Below, piece by piece: positions 1-7,686 of a DNA stretch of 64,000 nt. A model generated the notes under the pieces. It had not been told where the DNA came from. It was given only the letters and a program-made list of their open reading frames with translations, and did no database searches. Numbering within the stretch: the stretch's first letter is position 1; every line of letters begins with the position of its first letter. A program made the translations under genes and the position numbers. The stretch comes from Albidovulum litorale (lineage in GTDB: Bacteria > Pseudomonadota > Alphaproteobacteria > Rhodobacterales > Rhodobacteraceae), in contig NZ_JAOWKZ010000002.1 in the NCBI RefSeq assembly GCF_025751495.1, forward strand, positions 372,001 to 436,000, written 5' to 3'.

Positions 1-867
1 GTCGATGCGGCGGGGGAACCAGACGCCCTCATGTCCCCTGGCATAGTCGAGGAAGCGTTTCAGCCCGGCGATCTTTCCCGGTCGCCCGATCAGGCGGCAG
101 TGAAGACCCACCGACATCATCTTGGCTGCCCCCGCCGCGCCTTCGGCATAGAGCGTATCGAAGGCGTCCTTCAGGTACTGGAAAAACTGCTCGCCCGTAA
201 TATAGCCCGGCGCGGTGGCGAAGCGCATGTCATTGGCCTCAAGCGTGTAGGGAATGACCAACTGATCGCGCTCGCCAACCTCCAGCCAATAGGGCAGGTC
301 GTCGTCATAGGTGTCGGAAATCCAGTCGAGCCCCTGCTCGGCGGTGAGGCGCACGGTGTTGACCGAACAACGCCCGGTATACCAGCCGGTCGGGCGGCTG
401 CCCGTCACCTCGGTATGCAGCCGGATCGCCTCGGCGATCTGGCGGCGCTCCTCGTCTTCCGCCATGTCCCGGTGTTCGACCCATTTCAAACCGTGGGACG
501 CGATCTCCCACCCCGCCGATTTCATCGCCGCGACCTGTTCCGGCGAACGCGCGAGCGCGGTGGCAACACCATAGATCGTCACCGGAATATCCATCCCGGT
601 GAAAAGCCGATGCAACCGCCAGAACCCGGCCCGCGCGCCGTATTCGTAAATCGATTCCATGTTCCAGTGCCGCTGGCCCTGCCATGGTGCTGCGCCGGGA
701 ATATCCGACAGGAACGCCTCGGACCCCGCATCACCATGCAGGATGCAGTTCTCGCCGCCCTCCTCATAGTTCAGCACGAGCGAGACGGCGATTTTCGCAC
801 CGCCGGGCCATTTGGCGTCAGGAGGGGTCGGCCCGTGGCCGGACATATCGCGAGGGTAGCGGTTCAT
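1..867 (-). CDS. puuE: Allantoinase, PuuE type (partial, C-terminus beyond window)
   Basis: Polysaccharide-deacetylase-fold allantoinase, which opens the hydantoin ring of allantoin to allantoate in cytosolic purine breakdown. The 289 visible codons start at an ATG at 865-867. The N-terminus reads MNRYPRDMSGHGPTPPDAKW, followed by a segment containing NYEEGGENC and later GWEIASHGLKWVEH, typical of the PuuE group rather than the AllB metallo-hydrolases. The reading frame is open to base 1, so the end is missing. It is divergent from hydroxyisourate hydrolase, the preceding kind of step in the same pathway, which supports the call. Confidence 0.9.
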   Translation of the reverse strand, partial: MNRYPRDMSGHGPTPPDAKWPGGAKIAVSLVLNYEEGGENCILHGDAGSEAFLSDIPGAAPWQGQRHWNMESIYEYGARAGFWRLHRLFTGMDIPVTIYGVATALARSPEQVAAMKSAGWEIASHGLKWVEHRDMAEDEERRQIAEAIRLHTEVTGSRPTGWYTGRCSVNTVRLTAEQGLDWISDTYDDDLPYWLEVGERDQLVIPYTLEANDMRFATAPGYITGEQFFQYLKDAFDTLYAEGAAGAAKMMSVGLHCRLIGRPGKIAGLKRFLDYARGHEGVWFPRRID

Positions 868-1013
868 CTGTCGGATTCCCAAAACTGTCCCGACCCTAGT
901 CTCGCAGCGGTCGCAACATTATCAATAAAAAACTGAAAGACTTATTTGGCTCTGGCGATGTCGCCTTCCGCGCCGTTCCGCGCCATGATGCGGGCCGCAA
1001 AAGGGAGGGCACC

Positions 1014-1373
1014 ATGGCCGAAGGCTATCTGACCACGCATGTTCTGGACACCGCGCGGGGCGTGCCGGCAAAGGGCATTGCCATCACGCTCTTCCGTCTG
1101 TCTGGCGAGGGGCGCGAGAAGATCGCCGAGGCGGTCACCAACGATGACGGGCGCACCGATAGCCCGATCCTGCCGAAGGACCGCTTTGCCACCGGTCAGT
1201 ACGAGCTGATCTTCCACACCGGTAGCTATCTCGACGCGACCGGCGTGCCCCCCGAATCCCCGCGCTTTCTGACCGATATCCCGATCCGCTTCGGCATTTC
1301 GGACCCCGCGGCGCATTATCATGTGCCGCTTCTGCTCTCGCCCTTCGGCTATTCCACCTACCGGGGAAGCTGA
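1014..1373 (+). CDS. uraH: 5-hydroxyisourate hydrolase (transthyretin-like)
   Basis: A 119-residue transthyretin-related protein that hydrolyses 5-hydroxyisourate to OHCU in urate degradation. It carries the N-terminal [11 protein letters not shown] signature, the [19 protein letters not shown] tail and the diagnostic C-terminal YRGS tetrapeptide that separates these enzymes from vertebrate transthyretin. Length is normal for the family. A GGGAGGG ribosome site lies 5 nt before the ATG. It is divergent from the allantoinase gene, so the pair probably shares control through the 146-bp gap, which holds an AT-rich stretch at about 918-945. Confidence 0.95.
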   Translation: MAEGYLTTHVLDTARGVPAKGIAITLFRLSGEGREKIAEAVTNDDGRTDSPILPKDRFATGQYELIFHTGSYLDATGVPPESPRFLTDIPIRFGISDPAAHYHVPLLLSPFGYSTYRGS

Positions 1374-1379
1374 ACTGGC

Positions 1380-1718
1380 TCAGAGATCGCGGAAATAGGG
1401 ATCGATATTCCAGTAATCGACCATATCGGCGGCCCTGTCGCGCGGCAGTCCCGCCGCATCCATCGCGTAGAAATCGACGCCGAGCAGCGCCGCCAGCCGC
1501 CAGGCTTTTGTGGCGGCTTCGCGGGCCGGACTGCCATCGGCGAAGGTGGCCTCGATCTCGGTCGCGGCGCTCACAAGAACGTAGACCAGTTCAGCGGCAG
1601 GCGCATCGGGCCAGCGCGCGACGAGATTGCGGACAAGCGGTCGCCAGCCTTCCGGCGTATCGAGCAACTGCTCGATCGCGAAATGCACCTTCTCCAAATC
1701 GGCCACCCCGTTTGACAT
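1380..1718 (-). CDS. Conserved hypothetical protein in ureide/deoC region
   Basis: A 112-residue protein of unrecognised family starting MSNGVADLEKVHFAIEQLL and ending DYWNIDPYFRDL. It is predicted soluble and helical, with no signal peptide or membrane segment. The frame is open farther upstream to 1877, but that extension is basic and low in plausible structure, so the internal ATG at 1716-1718 is preferred; no strong ribosome site decides it. It converges on uraH with only 6 nt between the stops and faces a RutR-like operator at 1834-1849, so a link to purine or pyrimidine use is possible. Function unknown. Confidence 0.55.
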   Translation of the reverse strand: MSNGVADLEKVHFAIEQLLDTPEGWRPLVRNLVARWPDAPAAELVYVLVSAATEIEATFADGSPAREAATKAWRLAALLGVDFYAMDAAGLPRDRAADMVDYWNIDPYFRDL

Positions 1719-1833
1719 GCGCCGGTCGTACTGTATTCCCCTGCCGGCTTGAAATCCCTCAACCCAATTCCGGGCCACTTGGGCCTTGCTTTCGTCCCGC
1801 GAGTCAACAGATTTGGCATGGCGCGCTCGATGT

Positions 1834-1849
1834 TTGACCTTTTGGTCAA
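1834..1849. promoter_or_regulatory. RutR-like operator
   Basis: The sequence TTGACCTTTTGGTCAA has perfect TTGACC/GGTCAA arms around a 4-bp centre. The published E. coli RutR consensus is TTGACCAnnTGGTCAA; this site differs at one defined position (T for A). It lies between a leftward hypothetical gene and rightward deoC, just upstream of a possible deoC promoter (TTGCAG at 1859-1864, CTAGCG at 1881-1886). RutR is a TetR-family regulator that responds to uracil or thymine. Binding here is inferred; no rutR gene is in the window. Confidence 0.6.
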
Positions 1850-1927
1850 GTTTTCGCGTTGCAGTTAACCGGGACAAACGCTAGCGTGATGTGTCAGGAT
1901 CAATGCACAGTGACCGCAGGTTGAACC

Positions 1928-2902
1928 ATGTCGCAAAGCGCGGCCCCCGCCCTTTCCAATACCGACCGCAATCCGGGCATGCCGCTCAGGACCGACTGGT
2001 TCGACCAGATCGCGGTGAACACGCAGGCGGCCGAGCGCCGTGCGGCGACACTGACCACGCGTCGGACTGTGAAAAAGGAATGGCAGGCGGCGTGGCTCGT
2101 CAATGCCATCCGCTGCATCGATCTGACGACGCTCGCCGGTGACGATACTGAGGATCGGGTGCGCAGGCTTTGCGCCAAGGCGGTGCGGCCGCTCGCCGAC
2201 CACATCATGGCGGGGCTGGGGCTGGAGCATCTGACGACCGGTGCGGTCTGCGTCTATCCGACGATGGTCGCTGCCGCCGTCAAGGCCGTGGCGGGCACCG
2301 GCATTCCGGTCGCCTCTGTCGCCACCGGGTTTCCCGCTGGCCTGATGCCCCTCGACCTGCGGCTGGCCGAGATCCGCTATGCCGTTGATCAGGGCGCGGA
2401 AGAGATCGACATCGTCATCACCCGCGCCCATGTGCTGGATGGCAACTGGGCGGCCCTTTACGACGAGGTCGCGGCGATGCGCGAGGCCTGCGGGGCCGCG
2501 CATATGAAGGCGATCCTTGCGACCGGCGATCTTCAGACCCTGCGCAATGTCTACAAGGCCTCGATGGTGGCGATGCAGGCGGGGTCGGATTTCATCAAGA
2601 CCTCGACTGGCAAGGAGGGCGTGAACGCCACCCTGCCCGTCTCGCTGATCATGGTGCGGGCGCTCCGCGATTACACGGACCGCACCGGCGACCGTGTGGG
2701 CTTCAAGCCCGCTGGGGGTATGAAGACCGCCAAGGACGCCATCGCCTGGCAGATCCTGATGAAGGAGGAAATGGGCAACGACTGGCTGCGCTCCGACCTG
2801 TTCCGGCTCGGGGCTTCCTCGATGCTCGGCGATATCGAACGCCAGCTGGAACGCCACATCACCGGACGCTATGCCGCGTCCTCGCGCCACGCGATTGCCT
2901 GA
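1928..2902 (+). CDS. deoC: Deoxyribose-phosphate aldolase
   Basis: Cleaves 2-deoxyribose-5-phosphate to acetaldehyde and glyceraldehyde-3-phosphate in deoxynucleoside catabolism. The 324-residue protein is of the longer, eukaryote-like DeoC form (E. coli DeoC is about 260). The Schiff-base lysine is K224 in DFIKTSTGKEG, and the second active-site lysine is K260 in GFKPAGGMKT. The Asp of the IRCIDLTTL segment matches the family's proton-relay region. It is followed after 7 nt by an aldehyde dehydrogenase that could oxidise the acetaldehyde released. A RutR-like operator stands about 80 nt before the ATG. Confidence 0.95.
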   Translation: MSQSAAPALSNTDRNPGMPLRTDWFDQIAVNTQAAERRAATLTTRRTVKKEWQAAWLVNAIRCIDLTTLAGDDTEDRVRRLCAKAVRPLADHIMAGLGLEHLTTGAVCVYPTMVAAAVKAVAGTGIPVASVATGFPAGLMPLDLRLAEIRYAVDQGAEEIDIVITRAHVLDGNWAALYDEVAAMREACGAAHMKAILATGDLQTLRNVYKASMVAMQAGSDFIKTSTGKEGVNATLPVSLIMVRALRDYTDRTGDRVGFKPAGGMKTAKDAIAWQILMKEEMGNDWLRSDLFRLGASSMLGDIERQLERHITGRYAASSRHAIA

Positions 2903-2909
2903 GGGACCG

Positions 2910-5267
2910 ATGCCGACAGTGACCGAGATACTGGAAACGATGGAGTACGGACCGGCCCCCGAAGCTTCGGGCGAGGTGACGGCCTGGCTGAAAGCGCGGG
3001 GGCAGTTCGGCCATTTCATCGACGGGGCGTTCACAAAGCCCGGAAAGGGTTTCCCCACCGCGAACCCCGCAAATGGCGAGGTTCTGGCCAAGGTCTCGCA
3101 AGGAACGCAGAAGGACGTGGACGCGGCGGTGAAGGCCGCCCGCGCCGCCCTGCCCGGCTGGTCGAAACTGGCGGGCCATGAACGCGCCAAATGGCTCTAT
3201 GCCATCGCCCGCCATATCCAGAAGCGGGAGCGCTTCCTTGCGGTCTTGGAGGTCATGGACAACGGCAAGCCGATCCGCGAGGCGCGCGATATCGACGTGC
3301 CGCTGGTCGCGCGGCACTTCTACCACCATGCCGGCTGGGCCGAGATGCTGGAGGACGAATTCCCCGGCGCGAAACCTGTCGGCGTTTGTGGCCAGATCAT
3401 CCCGTGGAACTTCCCGCTTCTGATGCTCGCGTGGAAGATCGCGCCCGCACTGGCGGCGGGCAATACGGTCGTTCTGAAACCCGCTGAATACACGCCCCTG
3501 ACCGCGCTCGCCTTCGCCGAGATCTGCGCCGAGATCGGCCTGCCGAAAGGTGTCGTGAACATCGTCACCGGCGACGGTGAAACCGGGGCGGCGCTGGTGG
3601 CCTCAGAGGTCGACAAGATCGCCTTCACCGGCTCGACCGAGGTTGGCCGCGCGATCCGCAAGGCGACCGCCGGAACGGGCAAGAAGCTGACGCTGGAGCT
3701 TGGCGGCAAATCGCCCTTCATCGTCTTCGCCGATGCAGATATTGATGCCGCCGTCGAGGGCGTGGTCGATGCGATCTGGTTCAATCAGGGGCAAGTCTGC
3801 TGCGCGGGCTCGCGCATTCTGGTGCAGGAGAACGTCGCCCAGACCTTCCAGACCCGCCTCAAGGCGCGGCTTTCCAAGCTCCGCGTCGGCGACCCCCTCG
3901 ACAAGTCCACCGATGTCGGCGCCATCGTCGATCCGGTCCAGCTCACCCGCATCCGTGAACTCGTGGCGAAAGGCGAGGCCGAGGGCGCGGTGCTGCATCA
4001 GGCCGAGGCGCAATTGCCCGCCAAAGGATGCTTCTTTGCCCCTGGCTTCATGACCAATGTGCAACCCGCCAATATCGTCTCCGAGGTCGAGATCTTCGGC
4101 CCCGTCGCGACGCTGACCACCTTCCGCACCCCTGCCGAGGCGGTGGAACTGGCCAATAACAGCCGCTACGGGCTCGCTGCTTCGATCTGGTCGGAAAACG
4201 TGAACCTCACGCTCGACATCGCCGCGAAGGTAAAGGCGGGCGTCGTATGGGTCAATTCCACCAACATCTTCGACGCCGGTGCGGGCTTCGGGGGTTACCG
4301 CGAAAGCGGATTTGGCCGCGAGGGCGGGCGAGAGGGGATGCGGGAATACCTCTCAACGCCGGTGGTGAAGACGAAACCGGAGGCCGACGCGCCCGACCTC
4401 TCGGCAGCCCCCGTTCCCGGCGCACCATCGAACGGCCCCGCCCCCATCGACCGCACCGCGAAGATGTATATCGGCGGGGCACAAAAGCGGCCCGACAGCG
4501 GATATTCCTACACGGTCATGGCCAAGGGGCACGAGATCGGTTTGGCAGGTCTTGGCAACCGCAAGGATATCCGCAATGCGGTCGAGGCGGCGCATAAAGC
4601 CTCCGGCTGGGGCAAGGCCACCGGGCATAACCGGGCGCAGGTGCTGTACTACATTGCCGAAAACCTCTCGGCCCGTGAAGCCGAGTTCGCCGCCCGCCTG
4701 AAAGCGGCGGGCGTGGCGAAACCCGGTGATGAGGTCGCAACCTCAATCCGCCGGGCTTTCTACTATGCCGCACAGGCCGACAAGTTCGACGGCGCGGTGC
4801 ATTCGACCAAATCGGCGCATGTGACGCTGGCCATGCCCGAGCCCTTCGGCGTGATGGGCGTAGCCTGCCCCGATGATGCGCCGCTTCTGGGGTTCCTGAG
4901 CCTGATCCTGCCCGCCATCGCCATGGGCAACCGGGTCGTAGCCGTACCGTCCGCGTCGATGCCGTTGGCCGCGACCGATCTTTATCAGGTCTTCGACACG
5001 TCCGACCTGCCGGGCGGTGTGGTCAATATCGTGACGGGTGCGAAGGACGAATTGGCGAAAACGCTGGCGGGCCACGATGACGTCGCGGCGATATGGTATT
5101 GTGGCGGGCCGGACGGCGCGAAGATGACCGAGGCGGAAAGCGCGGGCAATCTTAAGGTCACATGGACCTTCGCGAACCGCGACTGGCACGGTTCCGATGG
5201 TCAGGGCCGCGACTTCCTGCTACGGGCAACACAGGTTAAAAACATCTGGGTGCCCTACGGCGAATAG
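2910..5267 (+). CDS. Tandem-domain aldehyde dehydrogenase
   Basis: A 785-residue protein made of a complete ALDH domain (residues about 30-500) and a second, ALDH-like but incomplete domain (about 515-785). The first has the catalytic Glu263 in LELGGKSP and nucleophile Cys297 in FNQGQVCCAGS. The second keeps recognisable ALDH N-terminal fold segments (NRKDIRNAVEAAHKASGW, LPGGVVNIVTG) but ends before a catalytic cysteine would occur. The architecture matches the long aldehyde-dehydrogenase-related family of alphaproteobacteria. The ATG at 2910 is preferred over an in-frame start inside deoC. Probable role: oxidation of acetaldehyde from DeoC to acetate. Confidence 0.85.
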   Translation: MPTVTEILETMEYGPAPEASGEVTAWLKARGQFGHFIDGAFTKPGKGFPTANPANGEVLAKVSQGTQKDVDAAVKAARAALPGWSKLAGHERAKWLYAIARHIQKRERFLAVLEVMDNGKPIREARDIDVPLVARHFYHHAGWAEMLEDEFPGAKPVGVCGQIIPWNFPLLMLAWKIAPALAAGNTVVLKPAEYTPLTALAFAEICAEIGLPKGVVNIVTGDGETGAALVASEVDKIAFTGSTEVGRAIRKATAGTGKKLTLELGGKSPFIVFADADIDAAVEGVVDAIWFNQGQVCCAGSRILVQENVAQTFQTRLKARLSKLRVGDPLDKSTDVGAIVDPVQLTRIRELVAKGEAEGAVLHQAEAQLPAKGCFFAPGFMTNVQPANIVSEVEIFGPVATLTTFRTPAEAVELANNSRYGLAASIWSENVNLTLDIAAKVKAGVVWVNSTNIFDAGAGFGGYRESGFGREGGREGMREYLSTPVVKTKPEADAPDLSAAPVPGAPSNGPAPIDRTAKMYIGGAQKRPDSGYSYTVMAKGHEIGLAGLGNRKDIRNAVEAAHKASGWGKATGHNRAQVLYYIAENLSAREAEFAARLKAAGVAKPGDEVATSIRRAFYYAAQADKFDGAVHSTKSAHVTLAMPEPFGVMGVACPDDAPLLGFLSLILPAIAMGNRVVAVPSASMPLAATDLYQVFDTSDLPGGVVNIVTGAKDELAKTLAGHDDVAAIWYCGGPDGAKMTEAESAGNLKVTWTFANRDWHGSDGQGRDFLLRATQVKNIWVPYGE

Positions 5268-5425
5268 CGCTTCGGCAACTCAACCACAGAGCGATCAATG
5301 GATGTGGAACGCGTATCGTCGCCGCAACAGCTATTTTGTTATTCGATCCAGGAACAAGCACGCAGTAGCGCTGCGCCTTCGTCCGTCGTAACAGCGTCAA
5401 AGGATTGGGGCGAAGGGAAAATGAC

Positions 5426-6061
5426 GTGAAAAACGGAAAAACATTGCGGATGATGACCGCAACCATGCTGGCAGTGATGACCGCAACCGGCGTACAGGCT
5501 GAAGAAGGACTTTATGGCGGGATCGGCCTGTCCTATGGCTCGGTGGAGTCGTTTGACAATCTCTTTGGTATCACGTCCGAGGACGAAGGCGCAGCATTTG
5601 GCATGACGCTGGGATACCGCTCTGAAAAGGCGCAGTTCTTTTTCGGACCGGAACTCGATGCCGACATCTTTCTCGATGACGAGCTTGAATTCATCGGTAC
5701 GCCCTGCGCATCGGTGGCATTCGGCCCGTATTATTGCACAAGAAGCGCCGTCTTCCGGTTACGTGGCGTTGTCGGGCATACGTTCGCAAACGGCTATGAG
5801 CTGTTCGGGACGGCCGGCTACGGTGTCGTGATCGGTCAGGGCGCGACCAGTTCGTTCACAACGGATCGCGGGATTTCCGGGGGCCTGACAGCGAGCCTCG
5901 GCGTACAGCGCGACTTGGCGAGCGGCTCGGCATTGCGGGTCGAAGCGATCTACGACGATTTCAGCGATACGCTTGTAAGGCCTGACGACGGTTTCGGGTT
6001 CAGCTACGAACCGCAGTATGAGGCGAAGAGCGTCAAGGTTACGTATCTGAAGGCATTCTGA
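5426..6061 (+). CDS. Outer-membrane beta-barrel protein
   Basis: A 211-residue exported protein. A GTG start at 5426 follows an AAGGGA ribosome site and gives a clean signal peptide ending near GVQA-EEG. The mature part alternates short beta-strand-like stretches rich in Gly, Tyr and Phe (GLYGGIGLSYGS, GMTLGYRSE, LFGTAGYGVVIG) and ends in the aromatic LKAF, as expected for OmpA-like or OmpW-like eight-strand barrels. Two cysteines (TPCAS, YYCTR) might form an external disulfide. No ligand can be assigned. It stands alone between two intergenic gaps of about 160 and 100 bp. Confidence 0.7.
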   Translation: MKNGKTLRMMTATMLAVMTATGVQAEEGLYGGIGLSYGSVESFDNLFGITSEDEGAAFGMTLGYRSEKAQFFFGPELDADIFLDDELEFIGTPCASVAFGPYYCTRSAVFRLRGVVGHTFANGYELFGTAGYGVVIGQGATSSFTTDRGISGGLTASLGVQRDLASGSALRVEAIYDDFSDTLVRPDDGFGFSYEPQYEAKSVKVTYLKAF

Positions 6062-6165
6062 TCATCCCGGAACGCCGGTGACTTAGCGTGCGCTCCACCA
6101 CCGGTGGAGCGCGGCCGGTGCTGGAATGGCGGTGGTGGCGGGACACAATTGGTGGATTACGGCGA

Positions 6166-6864
6166 ATGACAAAGCTTCTTTTCCCCGCCTCCGAACCGGT
6201 TACCGTCCCGCTGCGGGACGAGGATGCCGCCTTTCCCGTTACCCGCATCTTCTGCGTCGGGCGCAACTATGCCGACCACGCCAAGGAAATGGGGCACGAG
6301 GTCGACCGCGAAGCCCCCTTCTATTTCACCAAATCGCCTGCCCATCTGATCGGATCAGGTTCGACCATCCCCTACCCGCCCGGCACCGCCGATTTTCACC
6401 ACGAGATGGAGTTCGTCGTCGCCATCGGCGCGCCCGGTTTCCGCGTGGCGGAGGCCGACGCCATGGGGCTGGTCCTCGGCTATGCGGCTGGCCTCGACAT
6501 GACCCGCCGTGATCTGCAAGGCGCGGCGAAGGACAAGCGCCGCCCCTGGGATACCGGCAAGGATTTCGAAAATGCCGCCGTGATCGGGCCGATCACCCGC
6601 GCCGGGGAGTTCGGCGCGCCGGGGCCGCAGGCGATCTCTCTGCACCTGAACGGCAAACCGGTACAGCAGGCGCAACTGTCCGACATGGTCTGGTCGGTGA
6701 CCGAACTGATCGCCCATCTCTCGACACTCTATCACCTGCAACCGGGCGACCTGATCTTCACCGGAACGCCTGCGGGCGTTGGCCCCGTCAGTCCGGGTGA
6801 CGTGCTGCACGGTGAGGTGGAGGGGCTTGCGCCCGTCACCCTGACGATCACCGCCCCCGGATAG
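6166..6864 (+). CDS. Fumarylacetoacetate hydrolase family protein (fumarylpyruvate-hydrolase-like)
   Basis: A 232-residue FAH-fold enzyme that cleaves C-C bonds in 2,4-diketo acids with a divalent metal. Family marks: IFCVGRNYADHAKEMG near the N-terminus, the metal/active-site segment FHHEMEFVVAIG, GLDMTRRDLQ, the KDFENAAVIGP region and the C-terminal FTGTPAGVGPVSPGD. Length fits the small FAHD1/NagK-like group. The start is the ATG at 6166; an upstream in-frame extension lacks family similarity. The natural substrate cannot be read from the sequence; fumarylpyruvate, acylpyruvates or oxaloacetate decarboxylation are all known in the group. Confidence 0.85.
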   Translation: MTKLLFPASEPVTVPLRDEDAAFPVTRIFCVGRNYADHAKEMGHEVDREAPFYFTKSPAHLIGSGSTIPYPPGTADFHHEMEFVVAIGAPGFRVAEADAMGLVLGYAAGLDMTRRDLQGAAKDKRRPWDTGKDFENAAVIGPITRAGEFGAPGPQAISLHLNGKPVQQAQLSDMVWSVTELIAHLSTLYHLQPGDLIFTGTPAGVGPVSPGDVLHGEVEGLAPVTLTITAPG

Positions 6865-6917
6865 GCTTCGCTGACCCGCGCAAAACACAACTCGTCCCGC
6901 TCACGGTTGCCATACGT

Positions 6918-6950
6918 TTTGCCGACACTTTGCCGACGCTTTGCAGATCG
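6918..6950. repeat. Three tandem 11-bp units upstream of the ABC operon
   Basis: TTTGCCGACAC (6918-6928) and TTTGCCGACGC (6929-6939) are followed by a half-conserved TTTGCAGATCG (6940-6950). The period is one helical turn, so a protein could meet the units on the same DNA face. They directly precede an AT-rich stretch (6951-6980) with a possible -35 TTGCAG (6941-6946) and -10 TTATAA (6965-6970, spacer 18). A perfect 14-bp palindrome CTGCCTGCAGGCAG follows at 6992-7005. Probably the control region for the operon starting at 7105; function inferred. Confidence 0.45.
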
Positions 6951-7104
6951 TTGTTTTTATTTTATTATAAATACTTAACTCTTCATCACACCTGCCTGCA
7001 GGCAGATCGTTAACCTCTCTGAAATATCGAGGCAGCCGAACGACGGCATTGCCATGCGGATCGGGTTGCGGCAGGGTCGGCCCAATTCAGAAGGAGCCGA
7101 TCCC

Positions 7105-7686
7105 GTGGCCGATTTCCGACTTCGCAAACTCTGTCTTGCCCTTGACGAAACCCATCACGATGGCGGGCCCGAGGCGACCAATCCACGCCAGCGGGCGGCT
7201 GTTCTTGCAGTTGTTTCGAACCCATTTGCCGGCCGCTACGAACCCGATCTGCAACCGGCAATGGAGGATCTGAAGCCGCTCGCTTTGACCATGGGCAAAC
7301 GCCTGATCGAAGCGCTTGGCGGTCCCGATGGCATTGATTCCTATGGCAAAGGCGCGCTTGTCGGGCTGAACGGCGAACTGGAACATGGCGCGCTATGGCA
7401 TGCGCCGGGCGGCTACGGGATGCGGGCGCTATTGGGGGAGAGCAAGGCGATCGTGCCCTCGGCGAAGAAGGTCGGCGCGGCGGGCACCACGCTCGACCTG
7501 CCGCTCGCCCATATCAACGCGGCCTATGTGCGCAGCCATTTCGACACGATGACGGTGATGGTGCCGGACGGGCCGAAACCGGATGAGATCGTCTTTGCGC
7601 TTTGCATGGCAAAGGGCCCCCGCGTGCATTCGCGGATGGGCGGGCTGGAGGCGCATCAGATCAAGGGCGAGGACGGCCTGCGCTGA
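7105..7686 (+). CDS. Amino acid synthesis (DUF1185, AA_synth) family protein
   Basis: A 193-residue protein starting VADFRLRKLCLALDETHHDG. The GTG at 7105 is chosen because AAGGAG lies 8 nt upstream (7091-7096). The conserved blocks AVVSNPFAGRY, YGKGALVGLNGELEHGALWHAPGG and HINAAYVRSHFDTMTVMVPDGP fit the AA_synth family (formerly DUF1185), whose biochemical role is not established. It begins an apparent seven-gene run; its stop overlaps the next start (TGATG). The constant company of a Liv-type transporter suggests it acts on the imported compound. Confidence 0.75.
   Translation: MADFRLRKLCLALDETHHDGGPEATNPRQRAAVLAVVSNPFAGRYEPDLQPAMEDLKPLALTMGKRLIEALGGPDGIDSYGKGALVGLNGELEHGALWHAPGGYGMRALLGESKAIVPSAKKVGAAGTTLDLPLAHINAAYVRSHFDTMTVMVPDGPKPDEIVFALCMAKGPRVHSRMGGLEAHQIKGEDGLR

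Noticed and set aside
2871-2909. Start of the aldehyde dehydrogenase inside deoC
   Set aside because: The extra 13 residues are Arg/Pro-rich out-of-frame deoC sequence; the ATG at 2910 gives the normal spacing.
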